A stretch of DNA of 64,000 nt from contig NMRA01000712.1 in the NCBI GenBank assembly GCA_002633005.1, forward strand, positions 62,001 to 126,000, written 5' to 3'. The position numbers were made by a program, and so were the translations under genes. Every line of letters begins with the position of its first letter. Within the stretch, counting starts at the first letter, position 1. Below the pieces are notes generated by a model. That model was not told the origin of the DNA. It searched no databases and was given only the letters and a program-made list of their open reading frames with translations. This DNA is from Phoronis australis. Its lineage: Eukaryota; Phoronida; Phoronidae. This document shows positions 9,965 through 19,063 of the stretch, in pieces.

Positions 9965-12231
9965 TCAGCATTCTATTCCAAACTTGTTGAAGTTTCTCAT
10001 GATCAGACCAAGACTGAGATGCACCTTTCCCATGGCCACCGTCTGCAGGTGGTACCTGTCCGCACCACTATACACCATGTCTGTATTTATCAACTGGGGT
10101 CCACCGCCAAGAAAGTGCTGGGCAATCTGCTCGCGCATTGTGCCCGATGGTCGCCACGTGGGACAGACAACATCATGTATCCCCGGGCTGGTGGGCAAGT
10201 GGCAAAACCCGTAGCCGTACAGTTCATTCCTGCCAAACGAGTCCTGGTGCCAGACTTGTAAGTGAATTTTTGGCCAACCTGAAAAGGGATTTTTTGAGAA
10301 CATAAATTAGTGAGCATGCACACTAGCTGTATTGGGACAGTGTATAAATTGTAGATTTTTTTCACCAATAGCACAGACAGGCTGTAATTTCAACCCTTGG
10401 GCACATCAAATAGTATAAGATCTTCCCAACACTCAGCTGTTCACGACTAGGAAAACATTTTTCCCCAGCTACTGTGTTTGGATATGAAATAAGATACCAA
10501 AGTTGTTATTGTTTGCAAACATCAAATTATTCATAAGTTCAAAACACATGCTTTCTGATGATGCCAGTCAACACATTTTACTCGATGATCGCACATTTTC
10601 CAATATTGTGGGCACCTTGACCGCTTGATTTTGCCGATCAAAGTTGAACTATGTTGTGGTACTCTTAATTTGCTTCTTAATATTCCACAAATTTACAGGA
10701 AAGGAATTTAATTCACTTTTTGTCAACTGCCTTACCTTGTAGCCCTTTGGTTGCAAAGTGAAGGTCTATAGGATGGGACCAACAGGCATAATCTTCATTC
10801 TGTGGATTGTCTACTTGAGTCTGACCTTCACGCAATCCAGCTAACACTTTCCAGGCACTCCCTGAAAAAAATACAACAATCAGTAAATTATTTATGATTA
10901 TGATAATAATCAAATCAGATAGTCTGTTTATTTCACCTAAAAGTCAGTACATAGAATAAAACACGTGCACGCTCCGAAATCAAAGCCATATGCAGGCAGA
11001 GGTATGGTTGAGATAACAATGGATATTGAACCAGATCACAGTTATAAGCTTCATATACAGAAAATTAACATTCATACACAATTATTTTCACTAAGTGACA
11101 CAAATGAGGCGAAAGAGGCAATAAACCCATCCCTTCTGTCAAAAAACAACTCTTTATTTAAGCCACTTACTGTTGCTGATCTCGTCTTAGACCCAACTCC
11201 CATTAAGTTGCTTGTCATGGTGGTTAGTTTCAATTGGCAAGACAGTATTGCCGGCGGTTGATTGTACCCAATTTCAATTTAAACAAACGATACGAATGCA
11301 ATGATATATTGCTTTTGAAGAGAAGACATGCCTCAGAAGAAAATTGTGTACGTCACAGCTTTTTAAAAATGTTAGTGATTAATGTAGTCTGGAACATTAT
11401 AGAACTTAGTATAGTAACGTTTGTAGAATGATTGGGTAGATTCCGAAAAGTTCTAGAATGTGCTTTATTTGCTGAAAAGCTCCAGCAAAATTGTAAGACT
11501 ACAAATACCGGGTACAGTTTAGTGACAAGTCAGCTGAAGTCGAGTTCAGTTAGTGCTGAAAGTTAGCTAAATTCAGTTGAAGTCGAGTTGCGTTGAAGTT
11601 GGAAATACAGTTACAGAATCAGCACTTGCAGTGCTAGAGAACAGAGAGTCAGCTACAGACACAGTAGGTTATTGAATCAACGAGTGTAACAGTTGCGAAG
11701 TGCCTCGGAAGTTCATCACAAGTCGAGGCTTCGCAGCACTGCCTGGAGCATAGAACAGACATCACGTCACATTTTTTCAGTAGGCTTATGAATTTATGGT
11801 CAAGATTAATAAAGTGATTAACTTGAACCAGTCGTCAGTTCATCGTTGCACAGACAGCTATAAGCACCAGTCAGTAACAACCTGCGCTCACACATCCATA
11901 GGAAAAAAACATGACAAATACCACTTAATCTTAATACTAAGATTCTTCTTACTTATGGTCTCTACTACATTGAATACATGTGTTATATATTTAAAACTAT
12001 TCAGTTTTCAAGTTCTTATCCTAAAAACAAAGTAAAGGTGCACAGTAAATAGCAGCAAAAAGATTTGATTGGTGATAAAATGTATCAAAAACCATTTTCT
12101 GTGGCAAAGAATAATGAGGAAACATTGCCCTGAACTAACTTACCAGTGTGAATCCCCCATTTACAAAACAGGCTGTGGTCAGGGAATCCACTGGCTCCCA
12201 GAATTTGTCCAATCACGTGAACCTCTGCCAT
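9965..12231 (-). CDS. B9D2: B9 domain-containing protein 2
   Basis: Three exons in transcript order: 12231-12144, 10861-10736 and 10278-9965. All have GT/AG borders and matching phases, giving 528 nt and 175 residues, the same length as vertebrate B9D2. The start [10 protein letters not shown], the middle [20 protein letters not shown] and the end NFNKFGIEC are unmistakable B9D2 sequence, and the [18 protein letters not shown] core spans the exon 2-3 junction. B9D2 is a small C2-like B9-fold protein of the tectonic/MKS complex at the ciliary transition zone, working with B9D1 and MKS1 to control entry of membrane proteins into cilia. Intron 1 (10862-12143) is 1.3 kb and holds unrelated repeat-like sequence; intron 2 is 457 bp. 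No lesion is seen, and the gene should be functional. Confidence 0.97.
11420..11890 (+). mobile_element. Possible solo-LTR-like segment in B9D2 intron 1
   Basis: This part of the intron differs in style from its surroundings. It has repeated GAAGTCGAGTT blocks (11537 and 11583) and an AATAAAGTGATTAAC-type signal near 11806 followed by a further short tail, as in the R-U5 part of many LTR retrotransposons. Termini and target duplications were not found, so this is only a suggestion. Confidence 0.2.
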
Positions 12232-12431
12232 GATGTATCAACTGCAAATATACACTGGCATACAGCACCATCTTTGGAGCACATTCCAAACTATCAACCA
12301 CGGTCTGTTTTTGACCTTTCAATTTATTAATAATGCCGTTAACATTTGAAGACAGGCAAAGCACACATCTCAAAATGGAATTCAAAACATACATCAGTAA
12401 GAAATATTCATGAAATAGGACGTGAGACTAT

Positions 12432-12491
12432 CATGGGCGGAGCACCATAGGGGCTTTAGCCCCCCACTTTTTCAGTGCTGTGCTGCCCATG
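12432..12491 (+). mobile_element. Palindromic mini-element, CATGGGCGG family, copy 1
   Basis: A 60-bp unit that starts CATGGGCGGAGCACCATAGG and ends GTGCTGTGCTGCCCATG, so its ends are inverted copies of each other. The centre is GGGGCTTTAGCCCC. It is the first of three nearly adjacent copies just upstream of B9D2. Confidence 0.8.
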
Positions 12492-12563
12492 AGTATCTGT
12501 GTATCCAGGGTTCTATGCATGTCCTAGGATACAAAATAATTATCCCGTTTTGAATCCTAGTTA

Positions 12564-12633
12564 CATGGGCGGCGCACCATAGGGGGCTGCGGAAGCTATA
12601 GCCCTCACTTATTTCAGTGCTGGGCTGCCCATG
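12564..12633 (+). mobile_element. Palindromic mini-element, CATGGGCGG family, copy 2
   Basis: Starts CATGGGCGGCGCACCATAGG and ends TGGGCTGCCCATG. It sits two bases before copy 3. Confidence 0.8.
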
Positions 12634-12635
12634 GT

Positions 12636-12699
12636 CATGGGCGGCACACACCATAGGGGGCTGTAGCCCCCCACTTATTTCAGTGTTGCACCGGACATG
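12636..12699 (+). mobile_element. Palindromic mini-element, CATGGGCGG family, copy 3
   Basis: Starts CATGGGCGGCACACACCATA and ends CACCGGACATG. Its right end is more diverged than that of the other copies. Confidence 0.75.
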
Positions 12700-13194
12700 A
12701 GTTATCGTTGAAGAAAGTAATTTAGAGGAAGCAGGGGCAGATAGACCCCTTCCTCCAAATAGCTTTCTTTAGGGAACACAGAACCCTGCATATAATTAAC
12801 TCTTTAGGGAAACAAGGAACCAAGGACCCATAAGGAATAGGGATGACCTCTAAGGCTTCTAACGTTGTTTTGAATGCCCTAAAACATTGCTTAATGGTAC
12901 CGGGGTAATAGAACTTTAAACAATATTTTATTAAAACAAAAACCGAAACACCAAACTACTGCCAGGTGTTCAATCCCCAACCTAAACATATTTGCACATC
13001 ATGTAATTTAAAAAAGTTTCCACTTAACATTAAAATCATTTGACAGAAGAACATCATACAACTTTTGACTTTAGTTTGGGTCTTTAGTCTCAGTTCAAGT
13101 AGATTTCACATTGCGTCTAATTCTGGATATAGGTGCAGATTCATAATAGTATGTAGTTACATGGGTCAAAAATGTGTACATATACGGTGGAAGG

Positions 13195-13755
13195 ATGCCC
13201 TTGCTGGTTCCCTGCGTGCTGCTAGGTGGTCAGTAGAAAGCACGCAGGTATCACTTAATATTCCTCTGGAAATTTTTTTACACCGGTGTTTCTGATTGGC
13301 TAGTCGAATTCTCAACAGGCAGTGCTTTACGCAAACAAACTGGCATGACTGATGGACTGAAGTGTAATTGTGGTGTGTTGTACAGACAAATTGGTACTTA
13401 AAATTTATGTTCAGGAAATGTGAATCTTAGAAATTTTGGTTGTGCCTTTTCGGAGTGCATCTTTCTATTGTCGATGACTATTGTTTACGACACTGTCCTG
13501 TATTCATTCAGTATGAATAACACATCACTTAAATTAGCCAGATATGTGTTTATTGTTTATTGTACATGTATGTGCTTCCAGCATGCGGCTATTATACATC
13601 ACTGCAGAAACGAAACAGTTGCATGACAAGGCTAAAAATCGTTCACAATCCGCCATTTTTCACAGTGTTGTAAAGCTAAACAATGACAGAGGTTACATCA
13701 ACCAATGATAAAGTGCGTGCCACTGCAGCACGCAGAGAACCAGCGAGGAAGAATC
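13195..13755. mobile_element. Inverted-repeat element with GGTTCCCTGCGTGCTGC arms
   Basis: The left arm at 13203-13227 (CTGGTTCCCTGCGTGCTGCT) and the right arm at 13724-13745 (GCAGCACGCAGAGAACCAGCG) are inverted copies about 0.5 kb apart. A related arm occurs at 43273-43298. No transposase frame lies between them, so a non-autonomous element is the simplest reading. Confidence 0.5.
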
Positions 13756-13884
13756 CTCTGCCCTGATGGCTAATAGTTTGGAAAGGCCTCTGAGTTCATC
13801 ATGGCATCATGCCATCATGCATATAGTCCTGTGGTATATCGCAGTGTGGCTGATTAAAGGTGCCTGTGGTTGACACCACGCACG

Positions 13885-13972
13885 TCCTTAGCTTCTTATC
13901 ATCCCCAATAAACTATATATCAATATTATATATAGTGTATTGGGGACGATCAGAAGTTAAGCAAGGACGCCA
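13885..13972. repeat. Hairpin palindrome
   Basis: The arms CGTCCTTAGCTTCTTATCAT and its imperfect inverse ending AGAAGTTAAGCAAGGACG surround a shared CCCCAATA...TATTGGGG core and an AT-rich loop. It would form a hairpin of roughly 38 bp. Confidence 0.7.
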
Positions 13973-14594
13973 GACGCCTGTGCTGTGGTTGACAAGGTGT
14001 CTAGCCAGCTGTCTACCTGGGTAATAAACGACCGATTCGCAAAACAGTTTTTCACAATAACAAAAATCTAAAAACGCCATGGTTTTACCTCTCTACGAAG
14101 ACATTGTTTAAATTTTTAAACCTTTCCAGCTACAGTTAATCTTCACGAACACTTTTTTTCAACAACGACAGCTTTCCAAATACGAGCTCAAAAAGTATTT
14201 ACTAAATTTTGGTCGGAAATAGAAACTATCTACAGCCGCGTTTCGTTTCAGTGACTCACTGGAGAGAGCGCTGCTTACCAGCAAAGAGGTAGCCATTTTA
14301 CACTCGACAGTGACCAGCAGTCACTTTTTGGTGAGTTTTATGTCCTTACAGATTTTTTGGTTCTCGTCTTCAGGTCATATTCAGTGGAGATGAAGGTGAA
14401 ACCAACTAGACGTCTCATCACCTCAATAGATCATTTGCGAGTCTCTCAAGTGAGCAGGGAAATTGGGACAAAATCATCTCGTTGCATAACTTCTCTCGTT
14501 CTCGTTCTCACTCTCAGACTAGGCACAGAAGAGTCGCAGACAGTTCCGAAGTTCTTATGGGGAACGTAAATAGAATCCTATTATGAATGTTATG

Positions 14595-14670
14595 ATACTA
14601 ATTTTATGAGAGAAAATGGCCTAATACAATTTTTTTAGCTAAACAGCGAAACGCAGCTTTAGTTTAACAT
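14595..14670 (-). repeat. Dispersed repeat, GCTGCRTTTCGC family, inverted copy
   Basis: Read on the minus strand it gives AAAGCTGCGTTTCGCTGTTT followed by AGCTAAA, ATTAGGCC and TCTCTCATAAAAT, the same order as 6734-6800 and 61273-61345. A matching GCCGCGTTTCG at 14235 may be the other end of the element. Confidence 0.5.
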
Positions 14671-14920
14671 GTTACATTGTTACAATAACTTGTGTCTGTG
14701 AGGCCAAGTAAATTGGTAATTGCATAACACATCTATTGCTTATTGGTAATGATAAGGATTGAATTTAACTTAATTGCAAAAGTAAAGGATCAAGGAACAT
14801 CAAAAGAACAAAATTTATTGCCAGGTCGGTAGCAGTTGGATACATGGGTCGTGATTTGAGATCCAGTGACTCCCAGTTACTCACTGAGTTACTGTTAGTA
14901 ATTGCCAAATTGGGGCACTA

Positions 14921-15038
14921 GTCAGATATCAATGGACCCTGATTTAGAGAACTGGGCAATTACTGAAGTGAGTAACAGCTGTTATTTAGTGGATGAAACT
15001 GATTCTCTAAATCATAGTTCATTATATCTGAATAGTGT
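14921..15038. mobile_element. Hairpin element, GGACCCTGATTTAGAGAAC family
   Basis: The left arm CAATGGACCCTGATTTAGAG and the right arm CTCTAAATCATAGTTC with TTATATCTGAA are inverted partners around a CAGCTGTTATTTAGTGG loop region. The same arm vocabulary recurs at 26256-26382, 56587-56707 and 56810-56938. Confidence 0.55.
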
Positions 15039-15291
15039 CGTGATTGGTTCTCTAATCAATTTTAAAACAGGGACCCACCTATCCGATTATTACCAGAAGT
15101 CTGAATTCGTTGGGCTTTCTGGTTTTAAGTATATTTTCAGGAAAAGTTGTTGCTAGCTACCAGCTAGCATCGGTGTACGGCCCTATGACTTTCGGTTGTT
15201 GCCTGATATAATAATAATTCAAGGCTGTATGAGCATTATCTTGCCCCCCAGAAAGTTGCCACTGAAGTGATTTTCGAGGCTTCGTAGAGTC

Positions 15292-16218
15292 TAGGCAATG
15301 ACCATCGCCTCTGTTGGCCCGAACCAGAGGCGATGCAGAGGCTATAGGCGCTCTGTACGCCGGAAGCTTTTCGGCGAATTATGCCTCGCACCAACTAAAC
15401 CGTCAAAGTCACGTTGTTATTAATACCTTTTGCGCATAGAGGAACACCTTAGGAGGTTGTCGATGTGTTTAATTCCTTCCAACTCGAACAAATACTCCCG
15501 TTATGAAACTTTTTCTTCGAGCAGTCCTTATTTCAGTTCCCAAAATTGTGAAATCAACATTTTCTTTTTTTTAACCAGGCCGAAGGTCAGAAGTTGCGGA
15601 CCTACCGGCAAACTTCGAAAGCTGAGGTTCCCGCCCTGCGTACGTGCTGCCGGGAACCAGCCATGCATTTGTCGTGTTGTTAGACATTAAAATGTCAAAT
15701 ATGTGCACAAAGACTATTAAATGTCATATCAACAGCATTTATTTTTATCAAATACAAACAACAATTCATTGAAATACAATCAGTTTCAAGTAACGCCAAT
15801 TAAAGACAAGTATAAGTGGTGGCATTTTGGAAACGAACATTTGATTAATAAGACCGCAGTGGCTCACCTTTGGCCTATTTAAAGATTGAGGTCATGAAGT
15901 CACATCACCTAGCGAGCGCGGTAAAAATTGGAGCGTGCGTAGTATAAAAATGGTGAGTTCACGACTTTGGGATCTGAAATAGGGACTGCTCGAAGAAAAA
16001 GCTTCATAATGGGAGCATTTGTTCGAGTTGGAAGGAATTAAACACATCGACGACCTCCTCAGGTGTTCCTCTATGCGCAAAAGTTATTTATAACAACGTG
16101 ACTCTGATGGTTTAGTCGGTGCGAGGCATAATTCGCTGAAAAGCTTCCGGCGTACAGAGCGCCTATAGCCTCTGCATCGCCTCTGGTTTGGGCCAACAGA
16201 GGCGATGGTCATTGCCTA
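15292..16218. mobile_element. Non-autonomous DNA transposon with ~268-bp terminal inverted repeats and 9-bp target duplication
   Basis: The left terminus TAGGCAATGACCATCGCCTC is mirrored by the right terminus ending GGTCATTGCCTA. The inverted repeats run about 15292-15560 and 15950-16218 with roughly 90 percent identity by eye. Directly outside lie identical 9-mers CGTAGAGTC at 15283-15291 and 16219-16227, a perfect target-site duplication. Long TIRs plus a 9-bp duplication are the hallmarks of the Mutator (MULE) superfamily (established knowledge). The 390-bp centre encodes no transposase, so it must have been moved in trans. The frames at 15430-15690 and 15892-16080 share the same first 24 or so residues only because they are the two arms of this repeat. 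Confidence 0.85.
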
Positions 16219-16611
16219 CGTAGAGTCCAGTGGACTGTGGCCTACATGGTGATGTTTTTAAACCCCAAAGTACTTTGGTTAATATTTCAACATTCACAGC
16301 TAAACAGGGGTGAAATGCAGCTTTAAAAGTGTCTAACTGTGTGTGTTTAGAATACTAGTACTTTTCTCCTGGAACAACTAAAATACCTTAAGATCGATAG
16401 GTAACCTATAAAACGTTTGGTCTTCATAATACACTGAAAATCAGATTATTACTCCTTCAGGGATTTTAATGCTGCTGTGGTAAGAAAAAGCTTTCCCTGG
16501 CAGAAAGAAATACTACTCACTTTGAAAGTTACTGATTGCCTGTTCAGTCAATCATTACTCTAGCTTGTAATGATGTTGCTTATTTCAGATTCTATGCTTA
16601 TTTCAGATTCT

Positions 16612-16776
16612 ATGGAAGAGCTGACTTTGGCTCAAAGAGCTCTGAGGTTTTCACGGCGCAACTTTCTGTCTTTCATTTTTCCGGTTGTTGTGTCGTGGGC
16701 AATCTATAGCGACCTGAGCAGGACACGGCGTTACAAGGAATCTTTGAAAGAAGCCATTGTTCTCGAGAAATATTAA
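16612..16776 (+). CDS. Small single-pass membrane protein, possibly NDUFB1-like
   Basis: A 54-codon frame lies wholly in one exon just after a splice acceptor (TTTCAG ending 16606), so a non-coding exon must lie upstream. The protein has a basic N-terminal stretch (RALRFSRRN), one hydrophobic segment at about residues 18-32 (FLSFIFPVVVSWAIY) and a charged tail. The layout, and a loose ungapped match in spacing (Pro, then Tyr-x-Asp after eight residues, then Arg-rich), resemble complex I subunit NDUFB1, whose clear homologue is the next gene downstream. The match is weak and other small mitochondrial inner-membrane proteins are equally possible. A tandem duplicate of the acceptor 18 bp upstream offers an in-frame alternative start at 16594 adding MLISDS. 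Confidence 0.55.
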   Translation: MEELTLAQRALRFSRRNFLSFIFPVVVSWAIYSDLSRTRRYKESLKEAIVLEKY

Positions 16777-17291
16777 AGTTAAATAGTAGGTAATGTATAG
16801 ATTGTTTGATGTGTGATTTTGTAAATCAGTCATTGGAGAACGTTTTTAACCATATTCACTAGTACAAACATATGCATCAATAACTAAATCAGTCATCTTA
16901 GCTGTTGTATTGAAGTTGTTTGGTTTTCATTCTTTAACAGTTTTGGTTAGAATCAACAACTAGGATAAAATCTCACAGTTTCAGACCTAAACAATTTACC
17001 AAAAATGACCTTTTTAATTTTTCAAAGGTTTTTAACATTATCGTAAATCCCAGTTTTTAAGAAAAAAATCTGATGGCGGCTGTGGTACAAATATTGAACA
17101 TGGAGAAGCATTTAATTTCATGATACATATGTTTCATGGAACATATGTTTTATGGAAAGACCATATAAAGTTTCACTTGTCGGCCACATCATGTCCTAAA
17201 TTGCTGAGATTTTCCGTGAGGTGGTCTGTTCATTTTTTCGTTACCGTTTGATGTATACAATATTCAGAGTTCAAGCTTAGTTGAGAATAAA

Positions 17292-17749
17292 CCCAAATTC
17301 CCTAGAAATCTGAAAAAATATGGAACCTGAAGGTATGTACATTTTAAATGGTAGTACAGGATTTTTTTTAGGTATCCATTCTGCACATTGGGTCATTGAA
17401 CTTGTGAGATGTATTGTAATGACCTGGCATTGCATTAACCCGCTTTAAGATGACACATGTCAAGCCTGTTGAAAGGTTAAAATTATTGGTGGAACAGTTA
17501 TATGAACTTCGTTAAACACCCCCCNCCCAAACTCCCTAGAAATCTGAAAAAATATGGAACCTGAAGGTATGTACATTTTAAATGGTAGTACAGGATTCTT
17601 TTTAGGTATCCATTTTGCATGTTGGGTCATTGAACTTGTGAGATGTATTGTAATGACCTGGCATTGCATTAACCCGCTTTAAGATGACACATGTCAAGCC
17701 TGTTGAAAGGTTAAAATTATTGGTGGAACAGTTATATGAACTTCGTTAA
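17292..17749 (+). repeat. Tandem duplication, ~234-bp period, two copies
   Basis: The two copies (about 17292-17513 and 17526-17749) share nearly all bases, from CTAGAAATCTGAAAAAATAT to GAACTTCGTTAAACA. They lie between the two small membrane-protein exons. The single N at 17525 sits exactly at the junction, so the copy number could be an assembly artefact. Confidence 0.85.
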
Positions 17750-17960
17750 ACAAACCCCCTCCCCCCGTTATTTTAATTTCAAAACCTCTGTTCAACTCCG
17801 CTTCCGCGCCCTGCGGGTCGTCCTATTTCCAAAGTCCCCAATCGTTCTTATTACCCCCTTTCTCGTTGGTTCCACACACCCTTTTGTCATCTCGTCATCC
17901 ATGCATCAGTGTTTTCTTTTTCTTGAGTTTTGTTTTTATGCCTTATCCTTTCCAGACAAA

Positions 17961-18143
17961 ATGCCTGGCTCCCTCTACCATATAACACAAAAGATCGTGC
18001 TTCCCTTCTCCTTAGCGGCTGGCACCTTTTTATTGGGACATTACCTGGATAGGCGCAATGATGAGAGGTACACAGACTTCAGGAATAAGAGCAGCCTGTA
18101 TGGTGGCAGAGACTTGAAACCTGGTCAGAAGGCCTGGAGTTAG
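17961..18143 (+). CDS. NDUFB1: NADH dehydrogenase (ubiquinone) 1 beta subcomplex subunit 1
   Basis: The whole 60-residue protein lies in one exon that begins at 17956, right after a polypyrimidine tract and TTTCCAG. The 5' UTR therefore has at least one further exon upstream. The sequence has a single hydrophobic segment (about residues 12-27) followed by GHYLDRRNDERYTDFRNKSSL, which is the diagnostic NDUFB1 signature (tyrosine-Leu-Asp-Arg, then Asp-Glu-Arg, then Phe-Arg-Asn-Lys-Ser). NDUFB1 is a supernumerary single-pass subunit of the membrane arm of mitochondrial complex I. Length is normal for the family (57-60). It lies 1.2 kb downstream of a second small membrane protein on the same strand and is tail-to-tail with NEK2. 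Confidence 0.92.
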   Translation: MPGSLYHITQKIVLPFSLAAGTFLLGHYLDRRNDERYTDFRNKSSLYGGRDLKPGQKAWS

Positions 18144-19063
18144 AAGATGTATAGCCGAACTTGGGTGTTTGTGTGTGCGTCACTATGAGGGCCTCTTTCT
18201 AGTAGATAGCTACTCACAACGTTTTGTTGACTTCAGTGTCCAGACAGAAACTTTTTCAATGTTCTACTAGATTTACCGACATCAACTTAAAGATCTATGA
18301 TCAGTTTAGTATTGTAATGATTGAGGATTGATAACAACGCGTGCTGTAATATATCTCGTTACAAAAACGAACAAAGGGTTATTTGTCTGTCAATTCCTGG
18401 CAACTACATTGTTGTCACAATTCTCTGTATCATGAAATGATGAAGAGATGTGTTCCGTTTATTAATTCCCATGCCGTTATAATTTCATGGTTTCTTCACA
18501 AATATCAGACATCAGAAACTGGTTGGTGCGGTGATGTGAACTATGTTTTCACTAAGAGTTCACTGTATGTAAGAGGAAATGGGCACACAGTTTGTTTTAG
18601 TTGTTTACTTTCACAAAAATATGATAATTGTGTAAACTAGGTTCATGTCGAATTACATATGGCAAAAACAAGGAATGGTTTACATGGTAAACAAAATGTA
18701 GACATTGATTGATAAAAAGTGTCGGTAAATGTACATAGAATTATGAAAGACTAGGCTAAAATTCAAGTATTAATCGCTATACACAGTCACACATCATTCA
18801 CTTGTCCCCAAGTGAGATCATCTCACAAAGTAAAAAATGCTACATTTGTACAATGTCTAGGGGCTAAAACCTAAAGAAAACAAAGACCATTAACAACAAT
18901 AACACTGTCGCTTCATACTGTTGTTACACAAGACACTGTAAGAATATACCCAGGCAACGCGTTTGTTCATACTGCGACTAGCAATCAGTTATTGGCTAGG
19001 AGCACACTGGTTTAAAATGCAGATAGTCACCAAATTGCCATGGAATGAATATTAGTTATTCGA

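Larger units (their letters stand above)
12700..14920. other. Intergenic, repeat-rich, no gene recognised
   Basis: Between the B9D2 upstream region and the long inverted-repeat transposon, frames such as 13065-13295 and 13420-13626 overlap repeat arms or lack splice context. A first, non-coding exon of the small gene at 16612 could lie in this region but cannot be placed by eye. Confidence 0.4.

Noticed and set aside
9884-10261. 125-codon plus-strand frame and a 76-codon frame
   Set aside because: Antisense shadows of B9D2 exon 3, whose minus-strand frame matches the family end to end.
10965-11261. 98-codon plus-strand frame inside B9D2 intron 1
   Set aside because: No family match or splice context, and it lies antisense in an intron; the second frame at 11234-11431 overlaps it. 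Probably chance or repeat-derived.
13935-13970. Short resemblance to the central part of 5S rRNA (GATCAGAAGTTAAGCAAGG)
   Set aside because: Only about 20 bases match and they are half of a hairpin palindrome; the rest of a 5S gene is absent.
15430-16080. Two frames sharing the same N-terminal text (RIEEHLRRLSMCLIPSNSNK-like)
   Set aside because: They are the two arms of one inverted-repeat transposon, not a gene family.
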